DNA of 64,000 nucleotides, taken from assembly GCA_036657595.1 (NCBI GenBank), contig JAVXFZ010000001.1, positions 1-64,000 on the forward strand, given 5' to 3'. Shown piece by piece: positions 8,994 through 17,742 of this stretch. The notes beneath the pieces were generated by a model that did no database searches, had not been told where the DNA came from, and saw only the letters and a program-made list of their open reading frames with translations. This DNA comes from Odoribacter sp036657595. Lineage in GTDB: Bacteria > Bacteroidota > Bacteroidia > Bacteroidales > Marinifilaceae. The position numbers were made by a program, and so were the translations under genes. The first letter of the stretch is position 1. Each line of letters opens with the position of its first letter.

Positions 8994-11000
8994 ATGAGAA
9001 AATTATTACTGATGATGGTGTGTGTGTGTCTTGTGGCTGACCTTTGTGGGCAGAAACAGGAAAAGGTGGCGTGGAAGTTGAAATTGGATGGAGTGGATGT
9101 TCTTGGTAAAAGAAAATTTCAAGATATAGGAACAACTCGGACAGATATTGATACGGTGGTATTACGTGAAAGTGTAGCAAACAGTATTGCCGATATTTTG
9201 TCGCAGAACACGTCGATTTTTATCAAAAGTTATGGGCGAGGGACTTTGGCAACGGCTTCTTTTCGGGGGACAGCTCCTTCGCATACACAGGTGTTGTGGA
9301 ACGGTATGAAGATTAATTCACCAATGTTGGGGCAGGTTGATTTTTCGCTTATTCCCTCTTATTTTGTCGATGATATGAGTCTTTGGCACGGGGCGAGTTC
9401 GGTGAATGTCACAGGCGGTGGATTGGGAGGTGCCATTACGTTGAATACGAAACCGATGGAGCGTACGGGAGCTGAACTTCATTTTATACAGGGTGTGAGT
9501 AGTTTCCGTACTTACGATGAGTATCTGCAATTTCGTTATGCTGCCCGAAAATGGCAATCCTCCACTCGTTTTAGTTATACCAATGCAAAGAATGATTTTA
9601 AGTATCGGAATATATTTAAACCGAATCTTTCGGAAGATGGTTCGCTGAGTGAAGAGACGGTGACGGAAAGGAATAGAAATTCCGCTTATCGGGATCTTCA
9701 CTTTTTACAGGAGTTTTACTATGATCGGGGGGATGGTAATAAATTTTCATTGGCAGCGTGGTGGATGGATTCAAAGCGGGGTATTCCAATGTTGATGTCA
9801 AATCAGCGGGATGAAAGCGAAGCGAAAAACCAACAAAAAGAGTCTTCTTTGCGATTGGTGGGAAATTGGGAACATTATCGGGAGAAATGGAAGACGGAAG
9901 GACGGGTGGGGTATCATTACGACCGGATTTTGTATACGTATGATGCTTTGGTGGGAACTTCTGAAATGGCGCAGATTGTCAACTCTCGAAGTGCGGTGCA
10001 TACCGGTTTTGCACAAGGAAGGGTACAATATTTTCTCTCTGAAAAACTGATGTTTACGGGCGATGTGACGGCAAATTTTCATCACGTTGATAGCCGGGAT
10101 CAAATTAAAGATGAGGGTTTCAATAAGGGTCGGGCGGAGATTTCCGGGTTGCTGACTGCCCGTTACCGCCCTTGGAAGCGGGTGGGATTTGCTGTGGATC
10201 TCCGTGAAGAATATGCTGCTAAATTCACTCCTGTGATACCGGCAGCTTTTGTGGATGTTGTGTTGTGGGAACCGGCGAGTCTGATATTGAAAGGTTCTGT
10301 CGCGCGCAATTACCGTTATCCTACGCTAAATGATCTTTATTTTTTGCCCGGCGGGAATGATTCACTGCGTTGTGAGAAGGGTATTACTTACGATGGAGGG
10401 ATTGAATTTACGTTGAAATGGGGCAATGCCTTTTCATTTAAGGGGGAAGTGAGCGGTTATGATTCGCGGATTGACGATTGGATTTTATGGTTGCCTACTT
10501 ATAAAGGTTATTGGACACCGAAAAATGTCAAGAAGGTACACAGTTATGGCTGGGAATTGAAAGGAAGCGCGACGGTGAAACAGGGAGATTGGACTTTGTG
10601 GCTGGATGGGCAATGGGCTCAGACTCGCTCGATTAATCAGGGAGATCCGGTAGATTGGGCGGATGCTTCTATTGGTAAGCAATTGGTATATATCCCCGAA
10701 TATTCATCGTCGGTGATGGGCAAATTGGATTGGAAAGGTTTTGCCTTGATTTATAAATACAATTATTTTAGTCGGCGTTTCACCACTTCAAGTAATGAAA
10801 CCTTGACAAAGATTAGTCGCCTTACGCCTTATTATATGAATGACGTTTCGTTGGAAAAACGTTTTTCCCTCGGTGTAACCGGATTGTCATTGAAGTTTAC
10901 CGTTTACAATCTTTTCAACGAAGAATATATTTCGGTTCTCGGTCGACCGATGGCTCGTCGCAATTATGGTTTCTTTATCGGTATTCATCCGCGATGGTAG
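8994..11000 (+). CDS. btuB: TonB-dependent cobalamin receptor BtuB
   Basis: This is a 668-residue outer-membrane receptor. The start at 8994 gives a signal peptide (MRKLLLMMVCVCLVADLCGQ); an in-frame ATG at 8808 lies inside btuG and is rejected. The plug domain spans about 50-165 (ADILSQNTSIFIKSYG, GTAPSHTQVLWNGMKIN, GGGLGGAITL). The 22-strand barrel follows and ends in an aromatic residue (final residues HPRW). There is no SusC-type N-terminal extension, as expected for BtuB rather than a glycan importer. It is co-transcribed with btuG and imports B12 using TonB energy. A bidirectional hairpin terminates it. Confidence 0.93.
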   Translation: MRKLLLMMVCVCLVADLCGQKQEKVAWKLKLDGVDVLGKRKFQDIGTTRTDIDTVVLRESVANSIADILSQNTSIFIKSYGRGTLATASFRGTAPSHTQVLWNGMKINSPMLGQVDFSLIPSYFVDDMSLWHGASSVNVTGGGLGGAITLNTKPMERTGAELHFIQGVSSFRTYDEYLQFRYAARKWQSSTRFSYTNAKNDFKYRNIFKPNLSEDGSLSEETVTERNRNSAYRDLHFLQEFYYDRGDGNKFSLAAWWMDSKRGIPMLMSNQRDESEAKNQQKESSLRLVGNWEHYREKWKTEGRVGYHYDRILYTYDALVGTSEMAQIVNSRSAVHTGFAQGRVQYFLSEKLMFTGDVTANFHHVDSRDQIKDEGFNKGRAEISGLLTARYRPWKRVGFAVDLREEYAAKFTPVIPAAFVDVVLWEPASLILKGSVARNYRYPTLNDLYFLPGGNDSLRCEKGITYDGGIEFTLKWGNAFSFKGEVSGYDSRIDDWILWLPTYKGYWTPKNVKKVHSYGWELKGSATVKQGDWTLWLDGQWAQTRSINQGDPVDWADASIGKQLVYIPEYSSSVMGKLDWKGFALIYKYNYFSRRFTTSSNETLTKISRLTPYYMNDVSLEKRFSLGVTGLSLKFTVYNLFNEEYISVLGRPMARRNYGFFIGIHPRW

Positions 11001-11029
11001 TTGTTTGTAAAAATTTAGGAAGAATATAA

Positions 11030-11079
11030 AACCCGCCACTTTATTGATTCGTTTAGACGATACAACAAAGTGGCGGGTT
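11030..11079. terminator. Bidirectional terminator between btuB and the DUF4465 gene
   Basis: AACCCGCCACTTT (11030-11042) and AAAGTGGCGGGTT (11067-11079) form a perfect 13-bp stem between convergent genes. A/T-rich flanks lie on both sides. Confidence 0.8.
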
Positions 11080-11101
11080 GTGTGGAGGATTTTATTCGAT
11101 G

Positions 11102-11842
11102 TTAGTTTGCTATGTAGGTTAGATTATCTAAGCACACATATTGGGGAGTGTTGATACCCCATTCTCCTTTATCAGTTGAATCGAATGTGATAGCGATGCT
11201 ATTTACTTTTCCTAAAGAAGAGAGATCAACTTTTGTCCACTGTGCGCAGATGTCGCTTTTTCCATTCCGATAGTCAGCGAGGTAGAACTCAACGGTTTTT
11301 CCGGCTTTCCCGGCAGCATTGTAACCGGTGAAAATCACTTTAAACCAGTCGCCGGCGACAAATTGTTTAGAAAAATCGGAACCGGTTTTAATGTCTAAGG
11401 CTGCAAATGTTGAATTGTTTACCATAACGCTTTTGACATCACATTCTTTGTTTGCGGCAAATCGAAAGTTGGTCAAGGTATCATAAGACTGGTAGGCAAC
11501 GGCGAATTGTGCTGATTTCTCTGCCCCCCCATCGCCATACACACTGTATTGATTGGCGAGTCCCGGTGTGGTTTGGTCTGTTAATTTGGAATAAGCGAAA
11601 CCTTCATAGGATGTGTATTCGCTGTTGTATTTATTGTAGAAATTGATTTCTTTGGAGGTATATTGAAAATTGTTTTGATAGCCGATAGTAGGGATTGTAA
11701 CGTCTTCAAAGTCAATAATGGTTGATTTGGGGGATGGAGGGGGAGTAGGCGTTACACTGTTCTCGTCGTCGTCACTACAAGAGGTGAAAGCAATAGCAAC
11801 TGTTGCTGCCAGTAGTAAATAAAAGCATTTTAAAGTTTTCAT
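11102..11842 (-). CDS. DUF4465-like surface lipoprotein of the btuF operon
   Basis: This is a 246-residue lipoprotein with lipobox Cys22 followed by SDDDE, a surface-export type signal, and then a Pro-rich linker. The body resembles DUF4465: IIDFEDV near the start, then YEGFAYSKLTD, GLANQYSVYGDGG, FAVAYQS, a central GDWFKVIFTGY and a terminal CLDNLTYI. Such proteins occur beside corrinoid genes in Bacteroidales. I cannot tell from sequence alone whether this is the B12-binding BtuH class. It follows btuF by about 50 bp and shares riboswitch 3. I chose the ATG at 11842 (MKTLKC) over 11851 because it gives a standard lipoprotein signal peptide. Confidence 0.8.
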   Translation of the reverse strand: MKTLKCFYLLLAATVAIAFTSCSDDDENSVTPTPPPSPKSTIIDFEDVTIPTIGYQNNFQYTSKEINFYNKYNSEYTSYEGFAYSKLTDQTTPGLANQYSVYGDGGAEKSAQFAVAYQSYDTLTNFRFAANKECDVKSVMVNNSTFAALDIKTGSDFSKQFVAGDWFKVIFTGYNAAGKAGKTVEFYLADYRNGKSDICAQWTKVDLSSLGKVNSIAITFDSTDKGEWGINTPQYVCLDNLTYIAN

Positions 11843-11894
11843 ACGTATCATTTTAATTAGTTATTATTAATAAAGTTATATTTTTAACGGGCTA

Positions 11895-12713
11895 TCATTG
11901 GATGATTTCCTTTGCTAATTTCTCTAATACATCAACAAATATCACGGGCGTGGGTGTGCAGGCTTCTGTGCCAACAATGAAGATTTGTTTGTTTTTAACG
12001 GCATTGACGGTTGAGTATTTCCCCCATTCAGCGATTTCTGTTTGATTCATACCTCCCATACCTCCGATGAGGATTATGTCCGGATTGCGCACTAATACCA
12101 TTTCGCGCGATACAATACCTGTTTTTAGGTCATCGCAGATGTTTTTACCGCCTAATAAAAGGATGTAATCGTTCATAAAACTATCAGGCAAGACGGTGAA
12201 AAGAGGATTTGCTCCTTGCTCAAAGAAGATCTTTTTACCCTGTGCCGGTTTGGCTATTTGTGACAGTCGCTCGTTACTTTCACGCACATAGCGTTTGGCA
12301 GTTTCTTCTTTTCCACAGATTTTTCCTAATTCTTCCAGTTGGTTGCATATTTCGTTGAAGGTTTTCGGTTGATGCCAATGCACGGTGCGGATTCCCATTT
12401 TTTGTAGTGCCGCGATGATACGCGGATGTGTCAGTCCGGAGGCAATGACGATATCCGGTTTTAAATTGACTATTTTTTCGATGTTTACATTGATGGCATC
12501 GGCAACGATCGGTACGTTTTGCTTCCCCGAAAGCTCACAATATTGTGTGCATCCGACAATGCGGTCTTTTACATCCAATAGGCATAAATTCTTTGTGATA
12601 GAAGCTGCCAGAGAAATAATGCGTTTGCATTCCTGTGCTGAAAGTTGCGTAGTGAAAAGCAATACGACGGAAAATAAGAATAAATAACGATTAACTTTCC
12701 TCATAATATTCAT
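11895..12713 (-). CDS. btuF: Periplasmic cobalamin-binding protein BtuF
   Basis: This is a 272-residue ABC-importer binding protein of the class III (BtuF/FhuD) fold. A signal peptide ends at QLSAQ, followed by RIISLAASITKNLCLL, a middle helix region and GMGGMNQTEIAEWG, ending in VDVLEKLAKEI. It would bind B12 in the periplasm and deliver it to BtuCD, encoded about 2.7 kb away on the other strand. Starts at 12713 (MNIMRK) or 12704 (MRK) are both acceptable; the longer 12779 start adds a charged tail before the signal peptide and is rejected. The cobalamin riboswitch lies about 240 nt upstream on the same strand. Confidence 0.88.
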   Translation of the reverse strand: MNIMRKVNRYLFLFSVVLLFTTQLSAQECKRIISLAASITKNLCLLDVKDRIVGCTQYCELSGKQNVPIVADAINVNIEKIVNLKPDIVIASGLTHPRIIAALQKMGIRTVHWHQPKTFNEICNQLEELGKICGKEETAKRYVRESNERLSQIAKPAQGKKIFFEQGANPLFTVLPDSFMNDYILLLGGKNICDDLKTGIVSREMVLVRNPDIILIGGMGGMNQTEIAEWGKYSTVNAVKNKQIFIVGTEACTPTPVIFVDVLEKLAKEIIQ

Positions 12714-12947
12714 TTGTGCTATTTTTTTATGTTTAAAACCCGATTTTTTCGGGATGTTTCTTGTTGTGTAAAAAAACACCGGCAGGATGCGACAATGTCA
12801 GGTCCTTCAGATAAAAACAAGTATAACGGGATATTGCAGTCTTTGCTGACAACACTCCGTACACCTCTCTTCCTCTCCGGTGTTTTAAACAGTACAGTAA
12901 ATATTGCAGGTGTCCGACTCTAATCCCCGAGATGACGGACGATTGCT

Positions 12948-13125
12948 TGTAATGGCAGGTCTTCTGACTTGCTTCTGTTCGAACGCCTTCCCGTCGTACA
13001 CATAGTAGACAGTGGCAGGAGTATTGTCCGAACAATACGTTGAAGCTTACAGCAGCGGGACTGTTCGGGATTTTCACCCGATTCCCTTTTATTTCCCCCA
13101 CCGGATAGTGATGGGAAAACCAATA
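12948..13125 (-). ncRNA. Cobalamin riboswitch 3 (minus strand)
   Basis: Read on the minus strand, the aptamer blocks occur in order: CCCGCTGCTGTAAGC near 13060-13045, GCCACTG at 13016-13010, GGGAAGGC at 12992-12985 and AGTCAGAAGACCTGCC at 12969-12954. A consensus promoter lies just upstream. About 235 nt separate it from btuF, so the expression platform is long. It should control btuF and the DUF4465 gene. Confidence 0.95.
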
Positions 13126-13131
13126 CGGCAT

Positions 13132-13161
13132 CAAAGGTATTAATTAAATACGGAAAACAAA
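13132..13161 (-). promoter_or_regulatory. Promoter of riboswitch 3 / btuF
   Basis: On the minus strand, TTTG (13161-13158), an 18-bp spacer and TACCTTTG (13139-13132) match the Bacteroidetes consensus. The predicted start is near 13127, at the 5' edge of the riboswitch. Confidence 0.7.
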
Positions 13162-13289
13162 GAAACGGAAAATGAATTTTCAGGACAAAGCTATTTTGGA
13201 GGCGTTTCATAAGTTGCTCTAATGGAGAGAGAAAGTTATGAAAATATACCTGTCTTTAATAAATAATGCCGTACTTTATGATAAAATGC

Positions 13290-13297
13290 TTATTTTT
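13290..13297 (+). promoter_or_regulatory. -7 element before the TPR gene
   Basis: TATTTTTG fits TAnnTTTG, with a predicted transcript start near 13302. This places the upstream in-frame ATG at 13266 outside the transcript and supports the start at 13320. No clear -33 box is seen. Confidence 0.45.
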
Positions 13298-13319
13298 GCA
13301 TTCGTTAAATAAAAAGGAT

Positions 13320-14273
13320 ATGGGAAATTTTTTGAAATCATTGTTTTTCGGGGAATCCGAAGAGGCGGAGGATGCAAAGGTAAAGAGGGATTTTGATGTT
13401 TTGAAATACGATGGAATAAGGGCTTTGAATATGGGGAAGACGGCTTATGCCATTCGTTGTTTTAATGAGGCACTGAAACTTCAGGAAGATATTGAGATTT
13501 TGGAAAAATTAGTCGGTGCCTATTCTCGGGAAGACAGGATGGAGGAAGCAATTGAAACTGCCGGACGTTTGATTGCGGTGGAACCCAATAATGTAGCTGT
13601 TTTGTTGATGCGGGCAAATCTTTGTTTTGTGGCGGAGCAATATCCGGAATCCATTGCCGATTGTCATCGGGCAATCGCTTTAGATGCTACCATTCCGCAG
13701 GCTTATTTCTTATTGGCAAAAGCACAGAAATCATCCGGTGATGCGCTGGGGGCTATTGTCGGATTGTCGCAGGCGATTCAGTTGAAAGATGATTTTGCTG
13801 AGGCTCATTTGTTGCGGGCAGAGGTGATGTTGGGGGCTGGTGACTGTAAAAATGGATTGGAGGATGCGGAAAGAGTGGTGAAGTTATTGCCTGAAGAGGA
13901 AAATGCTTATTTGGTGCGGGGGAGGTTGTATGAAGCGTTGGAAAATGGTGATATGGCTGAGAAAGATTATCAATATGTGACTGCATTGAATCCTTTTAAT
14001 GAACAAGCATATTTGCGATTGGGTAGTTTGTATATCGGACGGCAACGGCTGGATGAAGCGATTGAATTATTTGACGAAGCAATTGAGTTGAAGCCTGATT
14101 TTGCCCGTGCATACGGTGAACGAGGACGTGCCCGTTTACAGAAAGGTGATAAAGAAGGTTCGTTGGCGGATATGAAAAAAGCATTGGAATTGAATCCGAA
14201 TGGGGAGGATGCGAAAAAGTTGAATGGCACTTATTCCAATTTTGAAGAAATGTATAAAAATCAGATTATTTGA
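13320..14273 (+). CDS. Tetratricopeptide-repeat protein
   Basis: This is a 317-residue protein made almost entirely of TPRs, with no signal peptide. An initial segment (MGNFLKSLFFGESEEAED) leads into about eight helix-pair repeats, for example AYFLLAKAQKSSGDALGAIV, EQAYLRLGSLYIGRQRLDEA and ARAYGERGRARLQKGDKEGS, ending near residue 300. TPRs are protein-interaction scaffolds, and no enzymatic domain is attached. It lies between the btuF riboswitch and yitT but has its own promoter, so I see no reason to link it to B12. The short acidic N-terminus is the only non-repeat part. Confidence 0.85.
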   Translation: MGNFLKSLFFGESEEAEDAKVKRDFDVLKYDGIRALNMGKTAYAIRCFNEALKLQEDIEILEKLVGAYSREDRMEEAIETAGRLIAVEPNNVAVLLMRANLCFVAEQYPESIADCHRAIALDATIPQAYFLLAKAQKSSGDALGAIVGLSQAIQLKDDFAEAHLLRAEVMLGAGDCKNGLEDAERVVKLLPEEENAYLVRGRLYEALENGDMAEKDYQYVTALNPFNEQAYLRLGSLYIGRQRLDEAIELFDEAIELKPDFARAYGERGRARLQKGDKEGSLADMKKALELNPNGEDAKKLNGTYSNFEEMYKNQII

Positions 14274-14352
14274 TTCTCACACAATCTTCTGAACAGTCGT
14301 TCGGGAGTGTTTTGTATAATTATGCCCCTTCTTGTATGAATATGCAATCGTG

Positions 14353-14383
14353 TGTATTGTATGAATGATTGAAATACAATACA
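14353..14383. repeat. Inverted repeat after the TPR gene
   Basis: TGTATTGTAT (14353-14362) and ATACAATACA (14374-14383) are perfect 10-bp arms around an 11-base loop. There is no T-run, so it could be a weak terminator or a protein-binding site upstream of yitT. The rest of the 214-bp gap shows nothing else except the -7 box at 14437. Confidence 0.5.
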
Positions 14384-14436
14384 TTAGCAGATGTCTCCAA
14401 ATTCAGATATGGAAAGAAAATGTCAAAAACAATTCG

Positions 14437-14444
14437 TAATTTTG
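14437..14444 (+). promoter_or_regulatory. -7 element before yitT-btuCD
   Basis: TAATTTTG fits TAnnTTTG 44 bp before the yitT start. No -33 match and no riboswitch are seen. Confidence 0.4.
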
Positions 14445-14487
14445 TCGGCGTTAAATCATAAAATAAAATTATAAATTGTAGATTAAT

Positions 14488-15399
14488 ATGGGATTTGTTA
14501 CAAAAGAGAAGTTTTTCTCTAAAGATTTTTTTATAACTTATGGATGGTTGTTAGGCGGATGCTTTGTTTTCGCAATTGGTGCCGTTATGTTTGCAGAAGC
14601 ATACGGTTTTGCTCCGGGTGGTACGTATGGTTTGTCAATGGTTTTCCATCATCTATGGGGTTGGAAAACAGAATTAGCCGCTTTCTGTATGGATTTGCCT
14701 CTTTTGTTGTTGGGTATTTATTTTCTGGGTGCGCAATTCGGAATAAAGACTGTTATTTGTACGTTTGCCATTCCGGGATTTATGTGGTTGATACATACTT
14801 TGTATGGTTATGGGGCTTTGCTCGAACCGGGAATAACGGATCGTACGATGTTGAGTGAACAATTGCTTTCGGCTATTTTCGGTGGCATTGTATATGGTAT
14901 CGGTATCGGTATGATTTTTAAAGCACGTGCAACGTCCGGCGGTTCGGATATTATTTCGATGATCTTGAATAAATATACGCACATCTCTTTGGGTACTTTG
15001 GTGATCATTGTCGATTGTACGATCACTTTGAGTACGGTGTTGGCTTTTGGTGACTGGAGATTACCGATGTATTCGTGGATTATTGTGTTTATCGAAGGTA
15101 AAGTGATTGATTTGGTGATTGATGGTGCGTCGTCTGTTCATAAAACACTGATGATCGTCACGAATAAGGAGGAGGAAGTCAAGAATGTTATTATTAAGGA
15201 TATTAACAGAGGGGCGACTTTGTTGCCTTGCATCGGTATGTATAAAGGTGAAAACCGGGATATGATTTATACGATTCTGACACGTCGTGAGATGATGATC
15301 TTGCGGCATCGTATTGCAGAGATTGATCCGGAAGCTTTTATCAATGTGATAGAGTCTAAAGAAATTCTGGGACGAGGCTTCAAGCCTTTATCAGAATAG
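14488..15399 (+). CDS. YitT-family membrane protein (DUF161/DUF2179)
   Basis: This is a 303-residue inner-membrane protein with about five or six helices in residues 10-185, including FAIGAVMFAEAYGFAPGG, the glycine-rich GGIVYGIGIGMIFKARATSG and a segment ending GGSDIISMIL. A soluble C-terminal DUF2179 domain spans about 215-295 (KALMIV-like start, REMMILRHRIAEIDPEAFI). The family's transport role is not established. The next gene is btuC, 50 bp downstream with no terminator between, so it is probably co-transcribed with the B12 importer, a pairing I would not expect. Confidence 0.88.
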   Translation: MGFVTKEKFFSKDFFITYGWLLGGCFVFAIGAVMFAEAYGFAPGGTYGLSMVFHHLWGWKTELAAFCMDLPLLLLGIYFLGAQFGIKTVICTFAIPGFMWLIHTLYGYGALLEPGITDRTMLSEQLLSAIFGGIVYGIGIGMIFKARATSGGSDIISMILNKYTHISLGTLVIIVDCTITLSTVLAFGDWRLPMYSWIIVFIEGKVIDLVIDGASSVHKTLMIVTNKEEEVKNVIIKDINRGATLLPCIGMYKGENRDMIYTILTRREMMILRHRIAEIDPEAFINVIESKEILGRGFKPLSE

Positions 15400-15449
15400 A
15401 ATTAATTTTTTCCCCTTAATCGGATAAATATGGATGATACTTGTATATA

Positions 15450-16448
15450 ATGTACGCCCGATACTATCAATGGATCTTTTTTTTGTTAGTGCTGTTTTTG
15501 TTATTGGCGGCAGTGACATTGGTGGCATTGTGTATCGGAGAGGTGAATTATACGCCGGGAGAAGTATTACGAATATTATTTGGTGAGGGTGATGATGTGC
15601 GGGCTGAGATATTACGTAAATTGCGTTTGCCGCGTATTTTGCTTGGATTGATAGTAGGTGGTTCTTTAAGTTTGACAGGGGCTATATTGCAAGGTATTTT
15701 TCGTAATCCTTTGGTGGAACCCTATACATTAGGTATATCCGGTGGAGCATCGGTAGGGATTGCGCTGGTGGTTGTTTTTTCGCTTGAAACCTTATGGGGA
15801 AGTGTCACGCTTCCATTGGCAGGTTTTGCCGGAGCTTTGGTTACGATTGTATTTGTTTATGCCGCTTCGATGAATGGGCGTTCGGTGCGTATACAAACTT
15901 TGCTGCTAACCGGTGTGATGATTAGTTTTATAGCTTCATCCGTGATGATGATGTTGATGTCAATGTCAAGAACAGATAAATTGCAAGGAGTGATGTTTTG
16001 GATTATGGGGGGACTGAATGAAACAAATACCTTGTTGATTGGAGGGCTGGCAGTGGTGGCTTTTGTGGTGTTATTACTTTCTTGTGGTTATGCACCGGCT
16101 TTGAATGCGATGCGTTTGGGGGTAGAGCGGGCAACACAATTGGGTGTAAATGCAGAGCGAAGCGTAAAGGTTTTATTCTTTTTAAGTTCTATTCTGACCG
16201 GCATTTGTGTTTCTTTAGCGGGAGTTATTGGATTTGTCGGGCTGATTATTCCTCAATTGATTCGTTATATAATCGGAACTGATTATCGAATTTTATTGAT
16301 TAGTTCATTCCTTGGTGGAGGTATATTTTTGATTTTGTGTGATATTTTTGCTCGAGTAATCATTTCTCCCAATGAACTACCTATTGGTGTGGTGACAGGA
16401 ATCATCGGCGGTATTATATTTATTGTGGTGATGATGCGGAAAAAATAA
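15450..16448 (+). CDS. btuC: Cobalamin ABC importer permease BtuC (FecCD family)
   Basis: This is a 332-residue integral-membrane permease with about ten helices. FecCD hallmarks are present: LRLPRILLGLIVGGSLSLTG, GAILQGIFRNPLVEPYTLGI near residues 75-95, and the C-terminal coupling region GVIGFVGLIIPQLIRYIIG with the following D-Y-R. It partners with the ATPase that starts 21 bp downstream and with BtuF on the opposite strand. A siderophore substrate cannot be excluded from the sequence, but the surrounding btuF, btuG and btuB genes argue for B12. The start is ATG at 15450; an in-frame TTG at 15441 is less likely. Confidence 0.88.
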   Translation: MYARYYQWIFFLLVLFLLLAAVTLVALCIGEVNYTPGEVLRILFGEGDDVRAEILRKLRLPRILLGLIVGGSLSLTGAILQGIFRNPLVEPYTLGISGGASVGIALVVVFSLETLWGSVTLPLAGFAGALVTIVFVYAASMNGRSVRIQTLLLTGVMISFIASSVMMMLMSMSRTDKLQGVMFWIMGGLNETNTLLIGGLAVVAFVVLLLSCGYAPALNAMRLGVERATQLGVNAERSVKVLFFLSSILTGICVSLAGVIGFVGLIIPQLIRYIIGTDYRILLISSFLGGGIFLILCDIFARVIISPNELPIGVVTGIIGGIIFIVVMMRKK

Positions 16449-16469
16449 GGTAATAATGCGATCAGGTAA

Positions 16470-17279
16470 ATGGCTTTAGCGATTCAAATAAATGATTTCA
16501 GTTGTGGTTACGGCACTAAATTCCGAATAGAGGACATTCATCTGGAAGTTCCAGAAGGGTGTTTTACTTCTATCATTGGACCCAATGGAGCTGGGAAGAC
16601 AACTCTTTTTCGAGGGATCACCGGTTCGTTGCCTGCCAATCGGGGAGGCGTTTTTATTGAGGGGAAGAATATTGCTACGATGTCGTATAAAGAGAGGGCG
16701 CAAAGAATCGCTATTGTAAACCAAAGTGTCAAGGCGGGAAATATGACAATTGAGGAGTATGTTTTGATGGGACGCTTACCTTATCGTACGGCATTTCGTT
16801 TTTTTGAAACTCAAGAAGATTATGAGATCAGCGAAGAAAGTATGCGATTAACGGGAGTGTGGGATAAAAAAGATAAGCCGATGGATCGTTTAAGTGGAGG
16901 CGAGCAGCAATTGGCGGCTATTGCTCGTGCTTTGGCGCAGAAGACAAAGATTTTGTTACTGGATGAACCAACAGCACATTTGGATATTTCTCACCAAATG
17001 AAAGTATTGAATTTGATACAACGCTTGAATCGCGATAATGGGTTGACTGTTTTATTGATCATCCACGATTTGAATTTAGCCAGTGAGTATAGTGATTATT
17101 TGGTGATGCTATCTCAGGGTAAAGTATTTGCGGGGGGAACACCTGAAGAAGTGTTGACCTATGACCATATTGAAAAAGTTTATGACACCGTTGTGGTGAG
17201 TCGAACAAATCCTGTATCCGGTAAGCCTTTTATTTTTCCTGTGTCAGAAAGTGCTTTGAAAACTGCTACGAAGTTATAA
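16470..17279 (+). CDS. btuD: Cobalamin ABC importer ATPase BtuD
   Basis: This is a 269-residue ABC ATPase. Walker A GPNGAGKTT is at 37-45, the signature LSGGE at 141-145, Walker B with LLLDEPTAHLD at 162-172, and the switch His in IIHDLN near 197. The family (FecE/BtuD) energises FecCD permeases. It is the last gene of yitT-btuC-btuD and is followed 24 bp later by a strong hairpin. All catalytic residues are intact. Confidence 0.9.
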   Translation: MALAIQINDFSCGYGTKFRIEDIHLEVPEGCFTSIIGPNGAGKTTLFRGITGSLPANRGGVFIEGKNIATMSYKERAQRIAIVNQSVKAGNMTIEEYVLMGRLPYRTAFRFFETQEDYEISEESMRLTGVWDKKDKPMDRLSGGEQQLAAIARALAQKTKILLLDEPTAHLDISHQMKVLNLIQRLNRDNGLTVLLIIHDLNLASEYSDYLVMLSQGKVFAGGTPEEVLTYDHIEKVYDTVVVSRTNPVSGKPFIFPVSESALKTATKL

Positions 17280-17302
17280 AATATAAATTTTGACAATTCA
17301 AT

Positions 17303-17345
17303 GTAAAACCCCTGTGCCTTTTCAAAGGATTCACAGGGGTTTTAC
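17303..17345. terminator. Bidirectional terminator after btuD
   Basis: GTAAAACCCCTGTG (17303-17316) and CACAGGGGTTTTAC (17332-17345) form a perfect 14-bp stem. Its A/T-rich base can serve both btuD and the convergent efflux operon. Confidence 0.85.
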
Positions 17346-17372
17346 ATTTTTGCGATTTTAAATATGTCGCCT

Positions 17373-17666
17373 TTAGTACATATCTGTCACATCCCAGACA
17401 AAAGCCCGGATGCCATTTTCTAAATTTACTTCATCCAGTTTTTTGATATACTTCAGGATTAAGGGGACTTTTTCTTCTTCAACAATGGTTAGAAGCGACG
17501 AGTTCATTTCCGGCCAAGTGTGTGATCCCATTCGCGGTTCTCCGCCGTTAGTTCCAGCACCATTCACTAATGGCCACTGTGTGTATCCTGATATTTTAAG
17601 TTGTTCGAGAATATAAATTACTCGTTCGCTTAGGGCTTGATTATAGGATATAAATACTGCTTTCAT
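17373..17666 (-). CDS. Small PII/CutA-like protein at the end of the efflux operon
   Basis: This is a 97-residue cytoplasmic protein. It shows a ferredoxin-like pattern (KAVFISYNQALSERVIYIL, then GYTQWPLVNGAG, then LLTIVEEEKVPLILKYIKKL) with a glycine-rich loop GAGTNGGEPRMGSHTWP around residues 36-52, in the place where PII proteins carry their T-loop. I read it as a PII/CutA-type hypothetical protein. It lies 67 bp behind the RND pump gene on the same strand, so it may sense a ligand or modulate the pump, but nothing in the sequence proves that. The start is MKAVF at 17666; three upstream codons are possible. Confidence 0.65.
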   Translation of the reverse strand: MKAVFISYNQALSERVIYILEQLKISGYTQWPLVNGAGTNGGEPRMGSHTWPEMNSSLLTIVEEEKVPLILKYIKKLDEVNLENGIRAFVWDVTDMY

Positions 17667-17742
17667 ATTTTCCAATTAAATAAGATGATAGATTGTCGGT
17701 TCAGAGGTGATTTTGAAATATGGACCCCTGAACCGATCATCG

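Noticed and set aside
12714..12923. 69-residue plus-strand ORF in the btuF leader
   Set aside because: It overlaps the minus-strand riboswitch expression platform and has no recognisable features.
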